Source of the DNA: Cytophagales bacterium
Lineage (GTDB): Bacteria; Bacteroidota; Bacteroidia; Cytophagales; Cyclobacteriaceae
NCBI GenBank assembly: GCA_017303805.1
Contig: JAFLBQ010000003.1
Location: 62,001 to 126,000, forward strand
Direction of reading: 5' to 3'
DNA length: 64,000 bases
The position numbers and the translations under genes were made by a program. A model generated the notes under the pieces. It ran no database searches. It had not been told where the DNA came from and saw only the letters and a list, made by a program, of their open reading frames with translations. This document shows, one piece after another, positions 52,901 to 60,056 of this stretch. How positions within the stretch are numbered: position 1 is the stretch's first letter; the number at the start of each line of letters is the position of its first letter.

Positions 52901-54633
52901 CTTTTAACGGCAACATGGTAATGAACAGTACAGCCGGCACCGGGATTTACTTCTGCGAAACGGGTACTGCCTTTGCTACCTTAGCCAGCGGCAGAACGAT
53001 TAGCGTGGGTGGTACCGGGTTTACTGCGGGTGAGTTGCGCCTGCAACGCTTTACTCAATTTGGTGCTACCGCTCAAAGCCTTGTGCTTACAGGTAGTTCA
53101 ACCTTGCGTAGCGGGCCATCTGCTACCTGGAATGGTGCGGTTTCGGCAACAGCTCCTTCCTTGTTCTTAGATGGCGCTACCTACAATGGTATTAACTCAT
53201 TCATAAAAACAGGAGCTTCTACCGATGGAAGTGTGGGTGGTAACGTGTTTGTGGGTGCTTCTACTTTTACAAATTCAGGCACCGGAATCTTCAGGTTAGG
53301 AAATACTTCGGTAGATGAATTTATTGGTAACACTACGTTTAACCAGGCTAACGGAACGTTGCAGCCTGCCTACAATTCGGCCAGCAATTTTTACAATAAC
53401 ATTACAGTAGATGGCCCGGCTGCCATTACGTTTGGAGCCAACAATGGTACCTTGGTAATGGCTGGTGGTGCATTTCAAACTATTAATCGTACCGGAGCAG
53501 CTTCGCCCATATTCCGCAGGTTTACTATGGGTAAATCGGGAGGTTCGGCAACCTTGAACACCGATGCCTCCATTACCACGAATGGTACATTTACTACCGG
53601 AGTACTGTTTACAACAGTAACCAACTATCTCAACTTTGCCAATGGCGCTACCGTTACCGGAGGTTCTAACAGCAGCCACGTAGATGGCCCGGTACGTAAA
53701 ACCGGAACGAATGCGTTTGCATTTCCAACCGGTAACAACGGGTTCTATCGTGCAATCAGCATTTCGGCACCAAGCAACGCAGCGCACTACTTTACCGCGC
53801 AGTATTTTAAAGCAAGCCAGGCGTTTGGTGGTGCGGCAACCTATGCAGCCGGCATCATTACTGTAAGCTCGTGCGAGTATTGGACGTTGGATAGAAACCC
53901 TGCCGTGGGCGGATCGAACGTAACAGTTACCCTTAGTTGGAACACACCCGACTGCACAGCACCGTACATCACCAACATTACCGATCTGCGTGTGGTGCGG
54001 TGGAGCGGAACGAATTGGGTAAATCATGGCAACGGAGGAACTACCGGCAATGCCACCACCGGAACGGTAAGTTCAGCCGGAGTGGTTTCCAGTTTCAGTC
54101 CCTTCACCTTAGGTTCTGCTTCCATGGCTAATCCACTACCGGTAGAGTTAACACAATTCACTGCTCAGCCTGAAGGCGAAACGGTAAAACTAAATTGGCT
54201 AACCGCTTCCGAATTGAATAACGATTTCTTTACAGTGCAACGCTCTGCCGATGGTGTAGAGTTTAGCTCGTTGGGAATGGTGGCCGGGCAAGGTACCCGC
54301 ACAACGCCTACTGCGTATCAATTTGTGGACGAAACGCCCCAAGCCGGCTTAAACTACTATCGCCTGAAGCAAACCGATTTCGATGGCACATCCAGCTACT
54401 CGAATATAGTGGCTGTTAACATGGCGCTCGAGTGGTCGGTTTACCCTAACCCGGTTGGTTATGGCAAGGAAGTAACCATTAATCAGAAAGGAGATTATGT
54501 GTTGGTAAATAACCTGGGTGTGATAGTTATGCGGGTTACGCAAACCGATAAGCTGAATGTTACGGGCCTGGCGCCCGGTGTATATACGCTACACAATGCC
54601 CGTGGCTCAGTAAAAAGATTGGTGATTAACTAA
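46909..54633 (+). CDS. Giant repetitive T9SS cargo protein, type A sorting domain
   Basis: A 2574-residue protein with a signal peptide (about 1-24, ending ISFGQ). Most of the chain is Asn/Thr/Gly/Ser-rich beta-helix-like sequence in about ten repeats with the landmark RFTQ-x-G, then QxLxLTG, LGP and LEKNGA segments. After it comes a cap region (about 2180-2400), then a beta domain with LPVELTQF and KLNWLTASELNNDFF. Last is a T9SS type A sorting domain (VYPNP, then GVYTLHNARGSVKRLVIN). It is exported through the T9SS and is likely attached to the surface as an adhesin-like filament. Its 3' end overlaps the convergent NRDE gene by 8 bp. Confidence 0.93.
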   Translation: MNKPLLSYFLGLILLLSTQISFGQRFWVASTASNWNNTANWSTTSGGPGGASVPGPSDAVTFNAVRQGNCTLDVAANVAGITVNGYTGVINLNGFNLTTTGTNTFATGTINNSGGAAAVTLNTTVTTTFSGTTFGANVNGSTGRIFFNGSVFNGTVTITKTAAGNDVSTGGNTFSGATTLTNSSINQFRLGGTNPDIFNGTLALISGNSGSLDVAYNSTANQFNNNITATYNATGLISIGAGGGSSTLASTRTITVAGFGASGCGNLTIARLAQAGGTAQNLNLGGNDTATLTLGPSASFSGTLTINTPSIIFNASTFQAVTVTKNGSQVDNSRGGNTFNGIFTATNNGGDLIFGSNPADAGDTWNANSFFNNTGGNRIRVGEDNAGNIFNANATFTNTSTTDIASRIQICRFTGSGVTFNGTTIFNNLALDGDIHISYDAGSTTVFNGPVVINSNATGTAIENWIGINGDVTLNGTLTLTSTDPVLIGSGTGLVNMTAGNTIAIGGGGFTGSELRIRNFTQAGSTAMNLALTGATSILRVANATIGGNATYSAPQFVFTTSTFNGTLNATKTGATDNYSSGNTFNGVATITNNGSGEIFFGNGAADTFNANATFNNTGSYRIRIAFNHAGATTTFSNNLTLNSNKSGGADSWSFLVGENTDTFVSIGGNLTINCAGSLRSDHRFLQGTGSTLTLAGNLIINSTNTNASTIITMGVNGTSTYNGNITLTNTGGANGVTFNNNTASSATQAGGSFTISGGFTSGNLNIYRFTNAGTSPLNLNLGGTTTVLRVGPATSFGGNADLRAPQVFLDGITIGGTTYIEKTGANNNTGIGNNVFGSTTTIVNNGNGFLRTNGNNTFNGATSLTNNSNSDILLELNNGSAYNGSLTLLNTGTSYIRMAYNGASTFGGNIVVNSTNGTGIYFCESATGTATLTAGNTITIGGSGFSAGNLSLPRFTQVGATPQTLTTFTGTNQLILGPASSFGGNVNFNAPRLYLNGCTFEGIATLEKNGASDDYAAGGNIFNGVTTITNSGTGYLLTGGTNRDQFNAATTFNNTGGYRIYFAHNHGGQTTTFASTLTLNANKSSGTDAWSYLIGEGANVGLSVGGNVTINCGGSIQSNIRFLNGGGSTAIYNGLVNVNLTNTATNTAISLGENGTSTFNANIHVINSGGAAGITFNQNATASSTLTGVITSGTFASGSLNLYRFTQIGALAENLNLTGSAILRVGPNSSIDGPVNFVAPRLFLNGATYNSSAYLEKNGVNDDASNGGNIFNGTSTLVNSSSGFLLTANTSPDIFNGPVTVTNSGSNWIYLAHNVAGNQFNNNITVNNTGSALGIIFSNNTTGAATFTNGVITTGGSGFTTGQLRLRRFTQTGSINQNLTLTGSALLWLGPASAFDGNVNFIAPRVLLNGTTYNGTAYIEKNGASNDAGDGGNIFNQATTLVNSGSAYLMSANVLPDIFNNSLVVTNSGSSTIQLAENSAGNQFNGNIQLNSTFGGGIYFGNNVNGTSTLAATRTIGVGTSGVISGDIRLIRFTQVGPTPQTLDLSGIAILTLGPSSAFGGNVDFRSPQLLLNGTTYSGTAYLEKRGAGSNAGNGGNVFNGTTTLINSSSGYLLTANTAPDIFNGALTVTNTGSNVIYLAHNVTGSQFNGNITFNSTLGSGGVYFANNATGDATLGNGASMLVGGLGYSSGELRFRRFTQVGTTAQTLLLTGTALMRIGPASTFNGNVDFRAPQFALEGAVYNGVTYLEKTGANNNDSNGGNTFNGLTTIANSGSGWFRFALTALDTFNGDLTLTNTGSATIRMADNVPGTVFNGNITINSNFGGGIYFSESGGGTATLAAGRTITVGGTGFSLGDLRLRRFTQTGGTAQTLTLTGTAALYLGPTIEFNGPVNFIAPQLFINGGLFNNSAYLEKNGATGNSGTGNTTFNGVTSIVNSSPGFLRTNGGNVFNGVTTLLNSGSNDLLLENITGNTYNNDVTMTNTGSSYIRAAYTGTTAFNGNMVMNSTAGTGIYFCETGTAFATLASGRTISVGGTGFTAGELRLQRFTQFGATAQSLVLTGSSTLRSGPSATWNGAVSATAPSLFLDGATYNGINSFIKTGASTDGSVGGNVFVGASTFTNSGTGIFRLGNTSVDEFIGNTTFNQANGTLQPAYNSASNFYNNITVDGPAAITFGANNGTLVMAGGAFQTINRTGAASPIFRRFTMGKSGGSATLNTDASITTNGTFTTGVLFTTVTNYLNFANGATVTGGSNSSHVDGPVRKTGTNAFAFPTGNNGFYRAISISAPSNAAHYFTAQYFKASQAFGGAATYAAGIITVSSCEYWTLDRNPAVGGSNVTVTLSWNTPDCTAPYITNITDLRVVRWSGTNWVNHGNGGTTGNATTGTVSSAGVVSSFSPFTLGSASMANPLPVELTQFTAQPEGETVKLNWLTASELNNDFFTVQRSADGVEFSSLGMVAGQGTRTTPTAYQFVDETPQAGLNYYRLKQTDFDGTSSYSNIVAVNMALEWSVYPNPVGYGKEVTINQKGDYVLVNNLGVIVMRVTQTDKLNVTGLAPGVYTLHNARGSVKRLVIN
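47700..53560 (+). repeat. Internal modular repeats of the giant cargo gene
   Basis: The RFTQ-like landmark codes at about 47717, 48461, 49214, 49771, 50521, 51014, 51506, 52000, 52492 and 53047. Intervals are about 744, 753, 557, 750, 493, 492, 494, 492 and 555 bp, so modules come in three sizes near 493, 556 and 750 bp, all multiples of three codons within a few bases. The 493-bp modules are next to each other and look the most alike. Confidence 0.85.
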
Positions 54634-55393
54634 CAATATCAAACCGAAAACCGGTAGTACTGTGCGTAAAGGTTTCTGTATTAAAGGTTCTTTCTGCGTA
54701 CAGTACCCGGTTAGCTTTATCGATCATCAAAACAGTTGAGCACCGCGTACCGTAGCCCGGACTTTTAATAAACATAGCCGAAAGAGCCCGCTCGCGCACA
54801 AGGCCTACCCCGGTATCGGGCAAGGTAGCATCGGCAGCAATAGTTTCGTTGAAGAGCATTTTAAAAAACATTTCCGGATAAAGTTCTCCAACAGAAGTAA
54901 GTTGCTGAAACTCCGCTTTGCCATTGGCTACTTTGGGCCAGGGCGTATCCAATAAATGATTGCTGATTCCATAAATTCCAGTATCCAGTTTTTGAATCCC
55001 GGCTTTGTAATTCGATAGGTAGTACCAGTCGCTTTGGTATCCTACCAAAAGATTAAACCCATTGTAGGCGGCCGCGTGGGGCTCGAGTTGTTGCAGGTAC
55101 TGTTGCGGTGATAAGCTGCTTTCCAAAAAATCCGTTACCAACTTTCCGCGCGAAGGTGCTTTGGGATCAATATGTGCAGGATCGCGGTAGTTGGTAACTA
55201 AACCAACGCGCCCGTTTACGTGCATGGCCATCCAGGTGCCGCGTGCTTCAATATCGCGGCCACCAACAATACTGGGGTTGTCCGACCAAAAAGCCAAAGG
55301 AATTGTTTTGCGTTTGTAAAACTCATCGCGGTTGGCTGCAATAATAAGGTTGTATTGCGGGTGGTTGTTAATTGAAATAAATGCCAGGCACAC
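54626..55393 (-). CDS. NRDE family protein (TANGO2-like)
   Basis: A 255-residue NRDE protein. The start MCLAFISIN with Cys2, the NRDE motif in IIAANRDEFYKR and the WMAMHVNGRVGLVTNYRD segment are typical. The Cys2 after Met removal suggests an Ntn-hydrolase-like nucleophile. TANGO2 homologues are linked to haem or lipid handling in eukaryotes; the bacterial role is not known. It ends antisense across the giant gene's last 8 bp. Confidence 0.9.
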   Translation of the reverse strand: MCLAFISINNHPQYNLIIAANRDEFYKRKTIPLAFWSDNPSIVGGRDIEARGTWMAMHVNGRVGLVTNYRDPAHIDPKAPSRGKLVTDFLESSLSPQQYLQQLEPHAAAYNGFNLLVGYQSDWYYLSNYKAGIQKLDTGIYGISNHLLDTPWPKVANGKAEFQQLTSVGELYPEMFFKMLFNETIAADATLPDTGVGLVRERALSAMFIKSPGYGTRCSTVLMIDKANRVLYAERTFNTETFTHSTTGFRFDIVS

Positions 55394-55408
55394 AGCTATT
55401 TTTTTCGG

Positions 55409-56296
55409 TTAGATAGTCCAAATCGTGATGTAAAACAACACTATTCTATAAAGCTTAATGGTCTCCATAAAAAGATAAAACAGTACAATTGCTTTTGGAA
55501 TAGCCCAATACCACTTTTGATGGTAAAACCTGCGCTGGGCCTTAACGAGAAAATACAACACCGAGGCAGAAATGGGCCATGAAAAAATCCGATCCTCCAA
55601 AATTTCGCTCCAATTCCAGTGCACCTGATTTGCCAACTTTACCAACAAGATGGCAAGAACCGGCAGCAGCAACATATTGATAAGAAGATGATAGCTGTAA
55701 AACTCGAGTGAAATCAACAGGTGATCAAAAAAATAATTCTTCTTTGAATAGTTAATAACCATGTTTGTGAGTGTAAGCGCTACAACAAGAATTATCAGCA
55801 ACAGCTTTGATAAATTGGTAGATTGCGCCTGGTATTTCTCTTCAAATTCCTTCATGGATAGTTGCCGCCTTTCTACTTCTTTGGCAACAAGGCCCCTGGC
55901 TTTTACACTGTGCTGCCCCATCAGATTAGTTTGAGAATACAGCGAGGAATTAAACGAATCGAAAGTAGGAAACAAGAAATAGAAAAAGTTGGCCACAAAA
56001 AACAACGAAACCAACTTCATATAGGGCACGCGAATCCCCTCGGCAATATTGCGCGAAAGTTGCCCGGGTTGCAAGACCACCAGTTTCAGGCTTCTTACAA
56101 ATTTGCCATCTAAAAAAGTAAATGCATTCAGTAAGTTATTTAGAAAAGTGATGAACGTACGCTCACCCGGTTCAAGAATCTTTTCGCCACACCGGTTGCA
56201 GTAGCGGCCCTTAAATGTATGGTGGCAGTTGCAACAACTGCGCACCGCTTCGTAATCAAAGGTGTCGGGTTTTCTTTTGAAGAATGAAAAGGGCAT
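55409..56296 (-). CDS. DUF3667 membrane protein
   Basis: A 295-residue protein. The N-terminal zinc ribbon has CCNCHHTF and CNRCGE. The DUF3667 region (GERTFITFLNNLLNAFTFLDG, then LKLVVLQPGQLS) is followed by about five membrane segments at 92-110, 165-185, 205-225, 240-255 and 270-290. The function is unknown. It lies between the rnhB and NRDE genes on the same strand and may be co-transcribed with them. Confidence 0.9.
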   Translation of the reverse strand: MPFSFFKRKPDTFDYEAVRSCCNCHHTFKGRYCNRCGEKILEPGERTFITFLNNLLNAFTFLDGKFVRSLKLVVLQPGQLSRNIAEGIRVPYMKLVSLFFVANFFYFLFPTFDSFNSSLYSQTNLMGQHSVKARGLVAKEVERRQLSMKEFEEKYQAQSTNLSKLLLIILVVALTLTNMVINYSKKNYFFDHLLISLEFYSYHLLINMLLLPVLAILLVKLANQVHWNWSEILEDRIFSWPISASVLYFLVKAQRRFYHQKWYWAIPKAIVLFYLFMETIKLYRIVLFYITIWTI

Positions 56297-56304
56297 ACAA
56301 CAAG

Positions 56305-56904
56305 TTACTCAAATAACTCGAGCTGCGAAGGTAACAACTGAAAAGATTTGCGGTGCAGGGGGGTAATACCCAATGCACGAATTCCCTCCCGGTGTTCATC
56401 GGTAGGGTAGCCCACATTCGTATGCCAACCATAGCCGGGGTATTGATCGGAAAGTTTGCACATGAGTTCATCGCGGTAATTTTTTGCCAGCACCGAAGCT
56501 GCCGCAATGGAAAGATAAACGGCATCGCCTTTTATGATGCACTCGAACGGAATACTGCCGTACGGCTTAAACCGGTTGCCGTCTATCAAGAGCAGTTGTG
56601 GTTTTACCGAAAGTTTCTCAACCGCCAGGTGCATGGCTTTAAAAGATGCATTGAGAATGTTGATCTCGTCAATCTCTCCATTACTTACTTCTGCAATGGC
56701 CCAGGCCAGGGCATCGCGTTCAATTTCTTTCTGAAGCAACAATCGATCTTCCTTACCAAGTTGCTTTGAATCGTTGAGTAACTCGTGTTGATAGTTTTTA
56801 GGCAGAATAACGGCAGCAGCCACTACTGGGCCGGCCAGGCACCCGCGCCCTACCTCATCGCAACCGGCTTCAACCAGATCAGGAGTAAATGCAGAAAGTA
56901 ACAT
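56305..56904 (-). CDS. rnhB: Ribonuclease HII
   Basis: A 199-residue enzyme from the ATG at 56904; an ATG at 56934 precedes it. It removes ribonucleotides from DNA and RNA-DNA hybrids. The first catalytic Asp and Glu lie in CDEVGRG, the second Asp in LLIDGN, and the AAASVLAKNYRDELM block follows. The length is normal. It lies 8 bp before the DUF3667 gene. Confidence 0.95.
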   Translation of the reverse strand: MLLSAFTPDLVEAGCDEVGRGCLAGPVVAAAVILPKNYQHELLNDSKQLGKEDRLLLQKEIERDALAWAIAEVSNGEIDEINILNASFKAMHLAVEKLSVKPQLLLIDGNRFKPYGSIPFECIIKGDAVYLSIAAASVLAKNYRDELMCKLSDQYPGYGWHTNVGYPTDEHREGIRALGITPLHRKSFQLLPSQLELFE

Positions 56905-57001
56905 TCCTTTCAAAATTCGAAATTCGCAACTCAAAATTCAAAGCAATGTTCCTTTAAGTCTGAAATAATTTTTCAATCTTGACCTTCTGAACCGCTTTCC
57001 T

Positions 57002-57541
57002 ATGAATCCCTGGCAAACGCTTTCGGCAAAAGAGAAATACGACAACCGCTGGATAAACGTAACGGAATACCAGGTAATAAACCCCGGTGGTGGGCACGGA
57101 ATTTATGGCAAAGTGCATTTTAAAAACAAAGCCATTGGCGTTGTGGCACTTGATGCAGATGGAAACACATGGTTGGTGGGGCAATGGCGCTACACATTGA
57201 ACGAATGGAGTTGGGAAATTCCAGAGGGGGGCGGAGCGTTGGAAGAAGAACCGGTGGAAGCAGCCAAACGCGAACTTCAGGAAGAAACGGGACTGGTGGC
57301 TACCACCTGGACAATGATACAACGCGTGCACTTATCTAATTCTGTTTGCGATGAAGAAGGGTTTTTGTTTTTAGCCGAAGGGTTAACGCAAGAAAAAAAT
57401 AACCTCGAAGAAACCGAAGCCGACCTCAAGGTTTGGAAACTTCCGTTTAAAGAAGCCTACCAAATGGTAATGGACGGAAAGATTACGGATAGCCTGAGTG
57501 TAACGGGCATTTTAAAAACTTTTCAGTTACGCAAATTTTAA
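57002..57541 (+). CDS. NUDIX hydrolase, ADP-ribose pyrophosphatase-like
   Basis: A 179-residue NUDIX enzyme with the box GX5EX7REUXEEXGU intact, read as GGGALEEEP then EAAKRELQEETGL. The N-terminal beta sheet (KYDNRWINVTEYQVI) and the QWRYTLNEWSWEIPEGG segment resemble ADP-ribose pyrophosphatases. The substrate is not proven. The GH109 gene follows by 7 bp. Confidence 0.92.
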   Translation: MNPWQTLSAKEKYDNRWINVTEYQVINPGGGHGIYGKVHFKNKAIGVVALDADGNTWLVGQWRYTLNEWSWEIPEGGGALEEEPVEAAKRELQEETGLVATTWTMIQRVHLSNSVCDEEGFLFLAEGLTQEKNNLEETEADLKVWKLPFKEAYQMVMDGKITDSLSVTGILKTFQLRKF

Positions 57542-57548
57542 CCTCACT

Positions 57549-58904
57549 ATGACAACGCGTAGAAATTTTATCAAAACATCGGCTGCAGCCGGATTGGCAT
57601 TCTCCATAGTACCATCCAATGTGCTGCTGGCAAAAGACAAAGCCGCCAAAATAAAGTTAGGTTTTATTGGGGTTGGATTGCGCGGCCAAAACCATTTGGA
57701 TCTGGCCCTGAAGCGCAACGATGCCGAGGTAGTGGCTATCTGCGATGTACAACAACGCATGATTGACATGAGTCTGTCATTGGTGGCGAAATCAGGTAAA
57801 CCAAAACCGCAAATAATTATGGATGGCCCGTACGGCTACAAAAAACTTTTGGAAAACAAAGACATTGATGCGGTCATCATTTCCACTCCGTGGGAATGGC
57901 ACACCGCAATGTGCATGGATGCGATGAATGCAAAGAAATATGTGGGTTGCGAAGTGATAACCGGAATGACCGTGGAAGAATGCTGGCAACTGGTGCACAC
58001 CAGCGAACGCACCGGCATGCCGTTGATGATGTTGGAAAATGTATGCTACAGACGCGATGTGATGGCCGTATTAAATATGGTGCGTCAAAATATTTTTGGC
58101 GAATTGATTCACCTGCAGGGCGGCTATCAGCATGACTTGCGCGAAGTAAAATTTAATGATGGCAAAAATCCTTATGGCGGTGGGGCCGAGTTTGGTGAGA
58201 AAGGTTTTTCTGAAGCGCAGTGGCGCACGCAGCATTCGGTTTACCGCGATGGCGACTTATACCCAACCCACGGCATCGGGCCGCTGGCTATGATGTTGGA
58301 TATTAACCGCGGCAATCGTTTTACACAATTGGTTTCTTACTCCAGCAAAGCCCGCGGCCTGCACGATTATGTGGTAAAAACTGCGGGGGCGAATCATCCC
58401 AATGCCAAAGTAAATTTTAAGCTGGGCGATCTCGTAACCACGATGATCAGCACAACCAACAAAGAAACCATTTTACTACAACACGACACCAACTTACCCC
58501 GGCCCTACTCGTTAGGTTTCCGGGTGCAGGGCACAAAAGGCATTTGGATGGACGTGAATAAATCTATTTACATAGAGGGACAAAGCGTCAAGCCGCACCA
58601 ATGGGAAGAAGCTAAAGCGTGGTTGGATAAATATGATCATCCGTTATGGAAAAAATATGGTAACGATGCGAGTGGTGCCGGGCACGGTGGTATGGATTGG
58701 TTTGTACTCAATGCCTTCATTGAAGCCGTGAAACGCAAAACCAATACACCGCAAGATGTGTATGATGCGGTAACGTGGAGTGCCATTACACCGCTCTCAG
58801 AGTCTTCGATACAATTGGGTGGCGAAAGCGTAGAGTTTCCGGATTTTACGCAAGGCAAGTGGATGTACCGTAAAAATGAGTTTGCGTTAGATGACACCTA
58901 CTAA
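57549..58904 (+). CDS. GH109 family alpha-N-acetylgalactosaminidase-like protein
   Basis: A 451-residue Gfo/Idh/MocA-fold protein with a twin-arginine signal (TTRRNFIKTSAAAG, cleaved near residue 28). After it comes the Rossmann motif GFIGVGLRGQNHL and EVVAICDVQ. The YPTHGIGPLAMMLD and GHGGMDWFV segments are signatures of glycoside hydrolase family 109, which uses NAD+ to remove alpha-linked GalNAc. The length fits the family (about 445). It is folded in the cytoplasm and exported by Tat. It overlaps the ThuA gene by 14 bp. Confidence 0.9.
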   Translation: MTTRRNFIKTSAAAGLAFSIVPSNVLLAKDKAAKIKLGFIGVGLRGQNHLDLALKRNDAEVVAICDVQQRMIDMSLSLVAKSGKPKPQIIMDGPYGYKKLLENKDIDAVIISTPWEWHTAMCMDAMNAKKYVGCEVITGMTVEECWQLVHTSERTGMPLMMLENVCYRRDVMAVLNMVRQNIFGELIHLQGGYQHDLREVKFNDGKNPYGGGAEFGEKGFSEAQWRTQHSVYRDGDLYPTHGIGPLAMMLDINRGNRFTQLVSYSSKARGLHDYVVKTAGANHPNAKVNFKLGDLVTTMISTTNKETILLQHDTNLPRPYSLGFRVQGTKGIWMDVNKSIYIEGQSVKPHQWEEAKAWLDKYDHPLWKKYGNDASGAGHGGMDWFVLNAFIEAVKRKTNTPQDVYDAVTWSAITPLSESSIQLGGESVEFPDFTQGKWMYRKNEFALDDTY

Positions 58905-59715
58905 AGCAATTACACTACTATTGTTGAGTGTGTGCCTGGCGGGATGCAAACCCGCAACGCGGTTTACAGTGCTTGCTTTTTACACCACACAACACGATGC
59001 GGCACATATAAGTTTTGTACACGAGGCTAACACCTGGTTCTCTCAACAAGCCGGCATTCATCACTTTAAGTACGATACCACCCGCAACTGGAACGATCTT
59101 ACCAAAAGCAATTTGAGTGAAGTAGATGTGATTGTTTTTTTGGATTCGCGGCCCGATGATTCCGTACATCGCTTGGCCTTTCAGAATTACATGAAGCGTG
59201 GCGGCAGTTGGATGGGTTTTCACTTTGCAGGATTTGCACTTACGCCTTCGGCCTATCCGCAAAACTGGGATTGGTACCACAGCGAATTTTTGGGTGCCGG
59301 GCAATATGCCAGCAACACGTGGCGGCCCACTGCTGCGGTTCTTGCAACAGAAGCTGTGCATCCGGCAACGACCGGGTTACCCAAAATTTTTACTTCTGCA
59401 CCCAACGAATGGTACCGTTGGCAAAACGACCTTCGTCTAAATCAAAATATAGAAATTCTTGTCGCCATCGACTCAACAAGTTTTCCATTAGGCACCGGAC
59501 CAAAAGCCCACGAAATCTGGTACAGTGGGTATTACCCGGTTGTGTGGACTAACAAAAATTATCGGATGATCTATTTTAATATGGGCCACAACAACATGGA
59601 CTATGAAAGCGGAAGCAATCAAACGTTATCCAGTACGTTTTCAAGTGCCGAACAGAATCAACTTATTCTTAATTCGCTGCTTTGGCTTGGTACAAAAAGT
59701 TCAGCAAACGATTGA
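58891..59715 (+). CDS. ThuA-like lipoprotein
   Basis: A 274-residue protein with a lipoprotein signal peptide (LLSVCLAGC, lipobox Cys19). The remainder is a ThuA domain, a glutamine-amidotransferase-like fold: VDVIVFLDSRPDD, MKRGGSWMGFHFAGF and RMIYFNMGHNNMD. ThuA proteins occur with carbohydrate enzymes in Bacteroidota. The 14-bp overlap with the GH109 gene points to a common role in sugar use. Its exact reaction is not known. Confidence 0.9.
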   Translation: MTPTKAITLLLLSVCLAGCKPATRFTVLAFYTTQHDAAHISFVHEANTWFSQQAGIHHFKYDTTRNWNDLTKSNLSEVDVIVFLDSRPDDSVHRLAFQNYMKRGGSWMGFHFAGFALTPSAYPQNWDWYHSEFLGAGQYASNTWRPTAAVLATEAVHPATTGLPKIFTSAPNEWYRWQNDLRLNQNIEILVAIDSTSFPLGTGPKAHEIWYSGYYPVVWTNKNYRMIYFNMGHNNMDYESGSNQTLSSTFSSAEQNQLILNSLLWLGTKSSAND

Positions 59716-59771
59716 ACCCGGGAAGAAGCACGATAACCTTACACCCGGGCAACCGTCAGCAGGCTGAGCCG

Positions 59772-59779
59772 TATCTTTG
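59772..59779 (+). promoter_or_regulatory. -7 element of the second SemiSWEET gene
   Basis: TATCTTTG matches TAnnTTTG and lies 18 bp before the ATG. No TTG lies at the -33 spacing. Confidence 0.5.
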
Positions 59780-59797
59780 TAGGGAAAATTTATCTTT

Positions 59798-60055
59798 ATG
59801 AACATTATTCAATTGCTTGGATTGGCTGCGGGATCATGCACGACCATCGCCTTTTTGCCGCAAGTAATTAAAACCTGGAAAAGCGGCTCTGCCAAAGACT
59901 TGTCGTTAGGCATGTTTTCATTTTTCTGCTTTGGGGTTTTGCTGTGGCTTATTTATGGAGTTGTAATTAACGATGTGCCGGTAATAGTAGCCAATTTGCT
60001 TACGCTGATTCTGGCGTCTTCGTTGTTGTTTTTTAAGCTGCGGTTTAAAGAGTAG
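59798..60055 (+). CDS. SemiSWEET sugar transporter (PQ-loop), second copy
   Basis: An 85-residue membrane protein with three hydrophobic segments and the PQ-loop (FLPQVIKTW, Pro21-Gln22), Trp50, Tyr53 and Asn66. It is paralogous to the gene at 2501-2758, with about 53 of 85 residues identical by eye. It follows the GH109 and ThuA genes, so it may take up a sugar these enzymes release, but it has its own promoter element. It is convergent with the PorP-OmpA gene, 1 bp apart. Confidence 0.92.
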   Translation: MNIIQLLGLAAGSCTTIAFLPQVIKTWKSGSAKDLSLGMFSFFCFGVLLWLIYGVVINDVPVIVANLLTLILASSLLFFKLRFKE

Positions 60056-60056
60056 A

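Noticed and set aside
47700..53560. Regular repeats that could suggest a CRISPR array
   Set aside because: The repeat unit is about 500-750 bp, coding and degenerate, without short conserved repeats and unique spacers.
46929..54543. Long minus-strand ORFs under the giant gene, such as 53296-54027 and 47598-48113
   Set aside because: They are antisense to a strongly repetitive, clearly coding frame, have no recognisable domains and are rich in Val/Pro/Leu, as expected for shadows of Asn/Thr/Gly repeats.
58918..59361. 147-residue minus-strand ORF under the ThuA gene
   Set aside because: The ThuA frame has motifs and a lipobox; the antisense frame has none and is Cys/Arg-rich without order.
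59715..59797. Possible riboswitch between the ThuA and SemiSWEET genes
   Set aside because: CCCGGG copies can pair and GGCTGAG resembles part of a TPP element, but no other TPP or cobalamin conserved core is present in the 80 bp.
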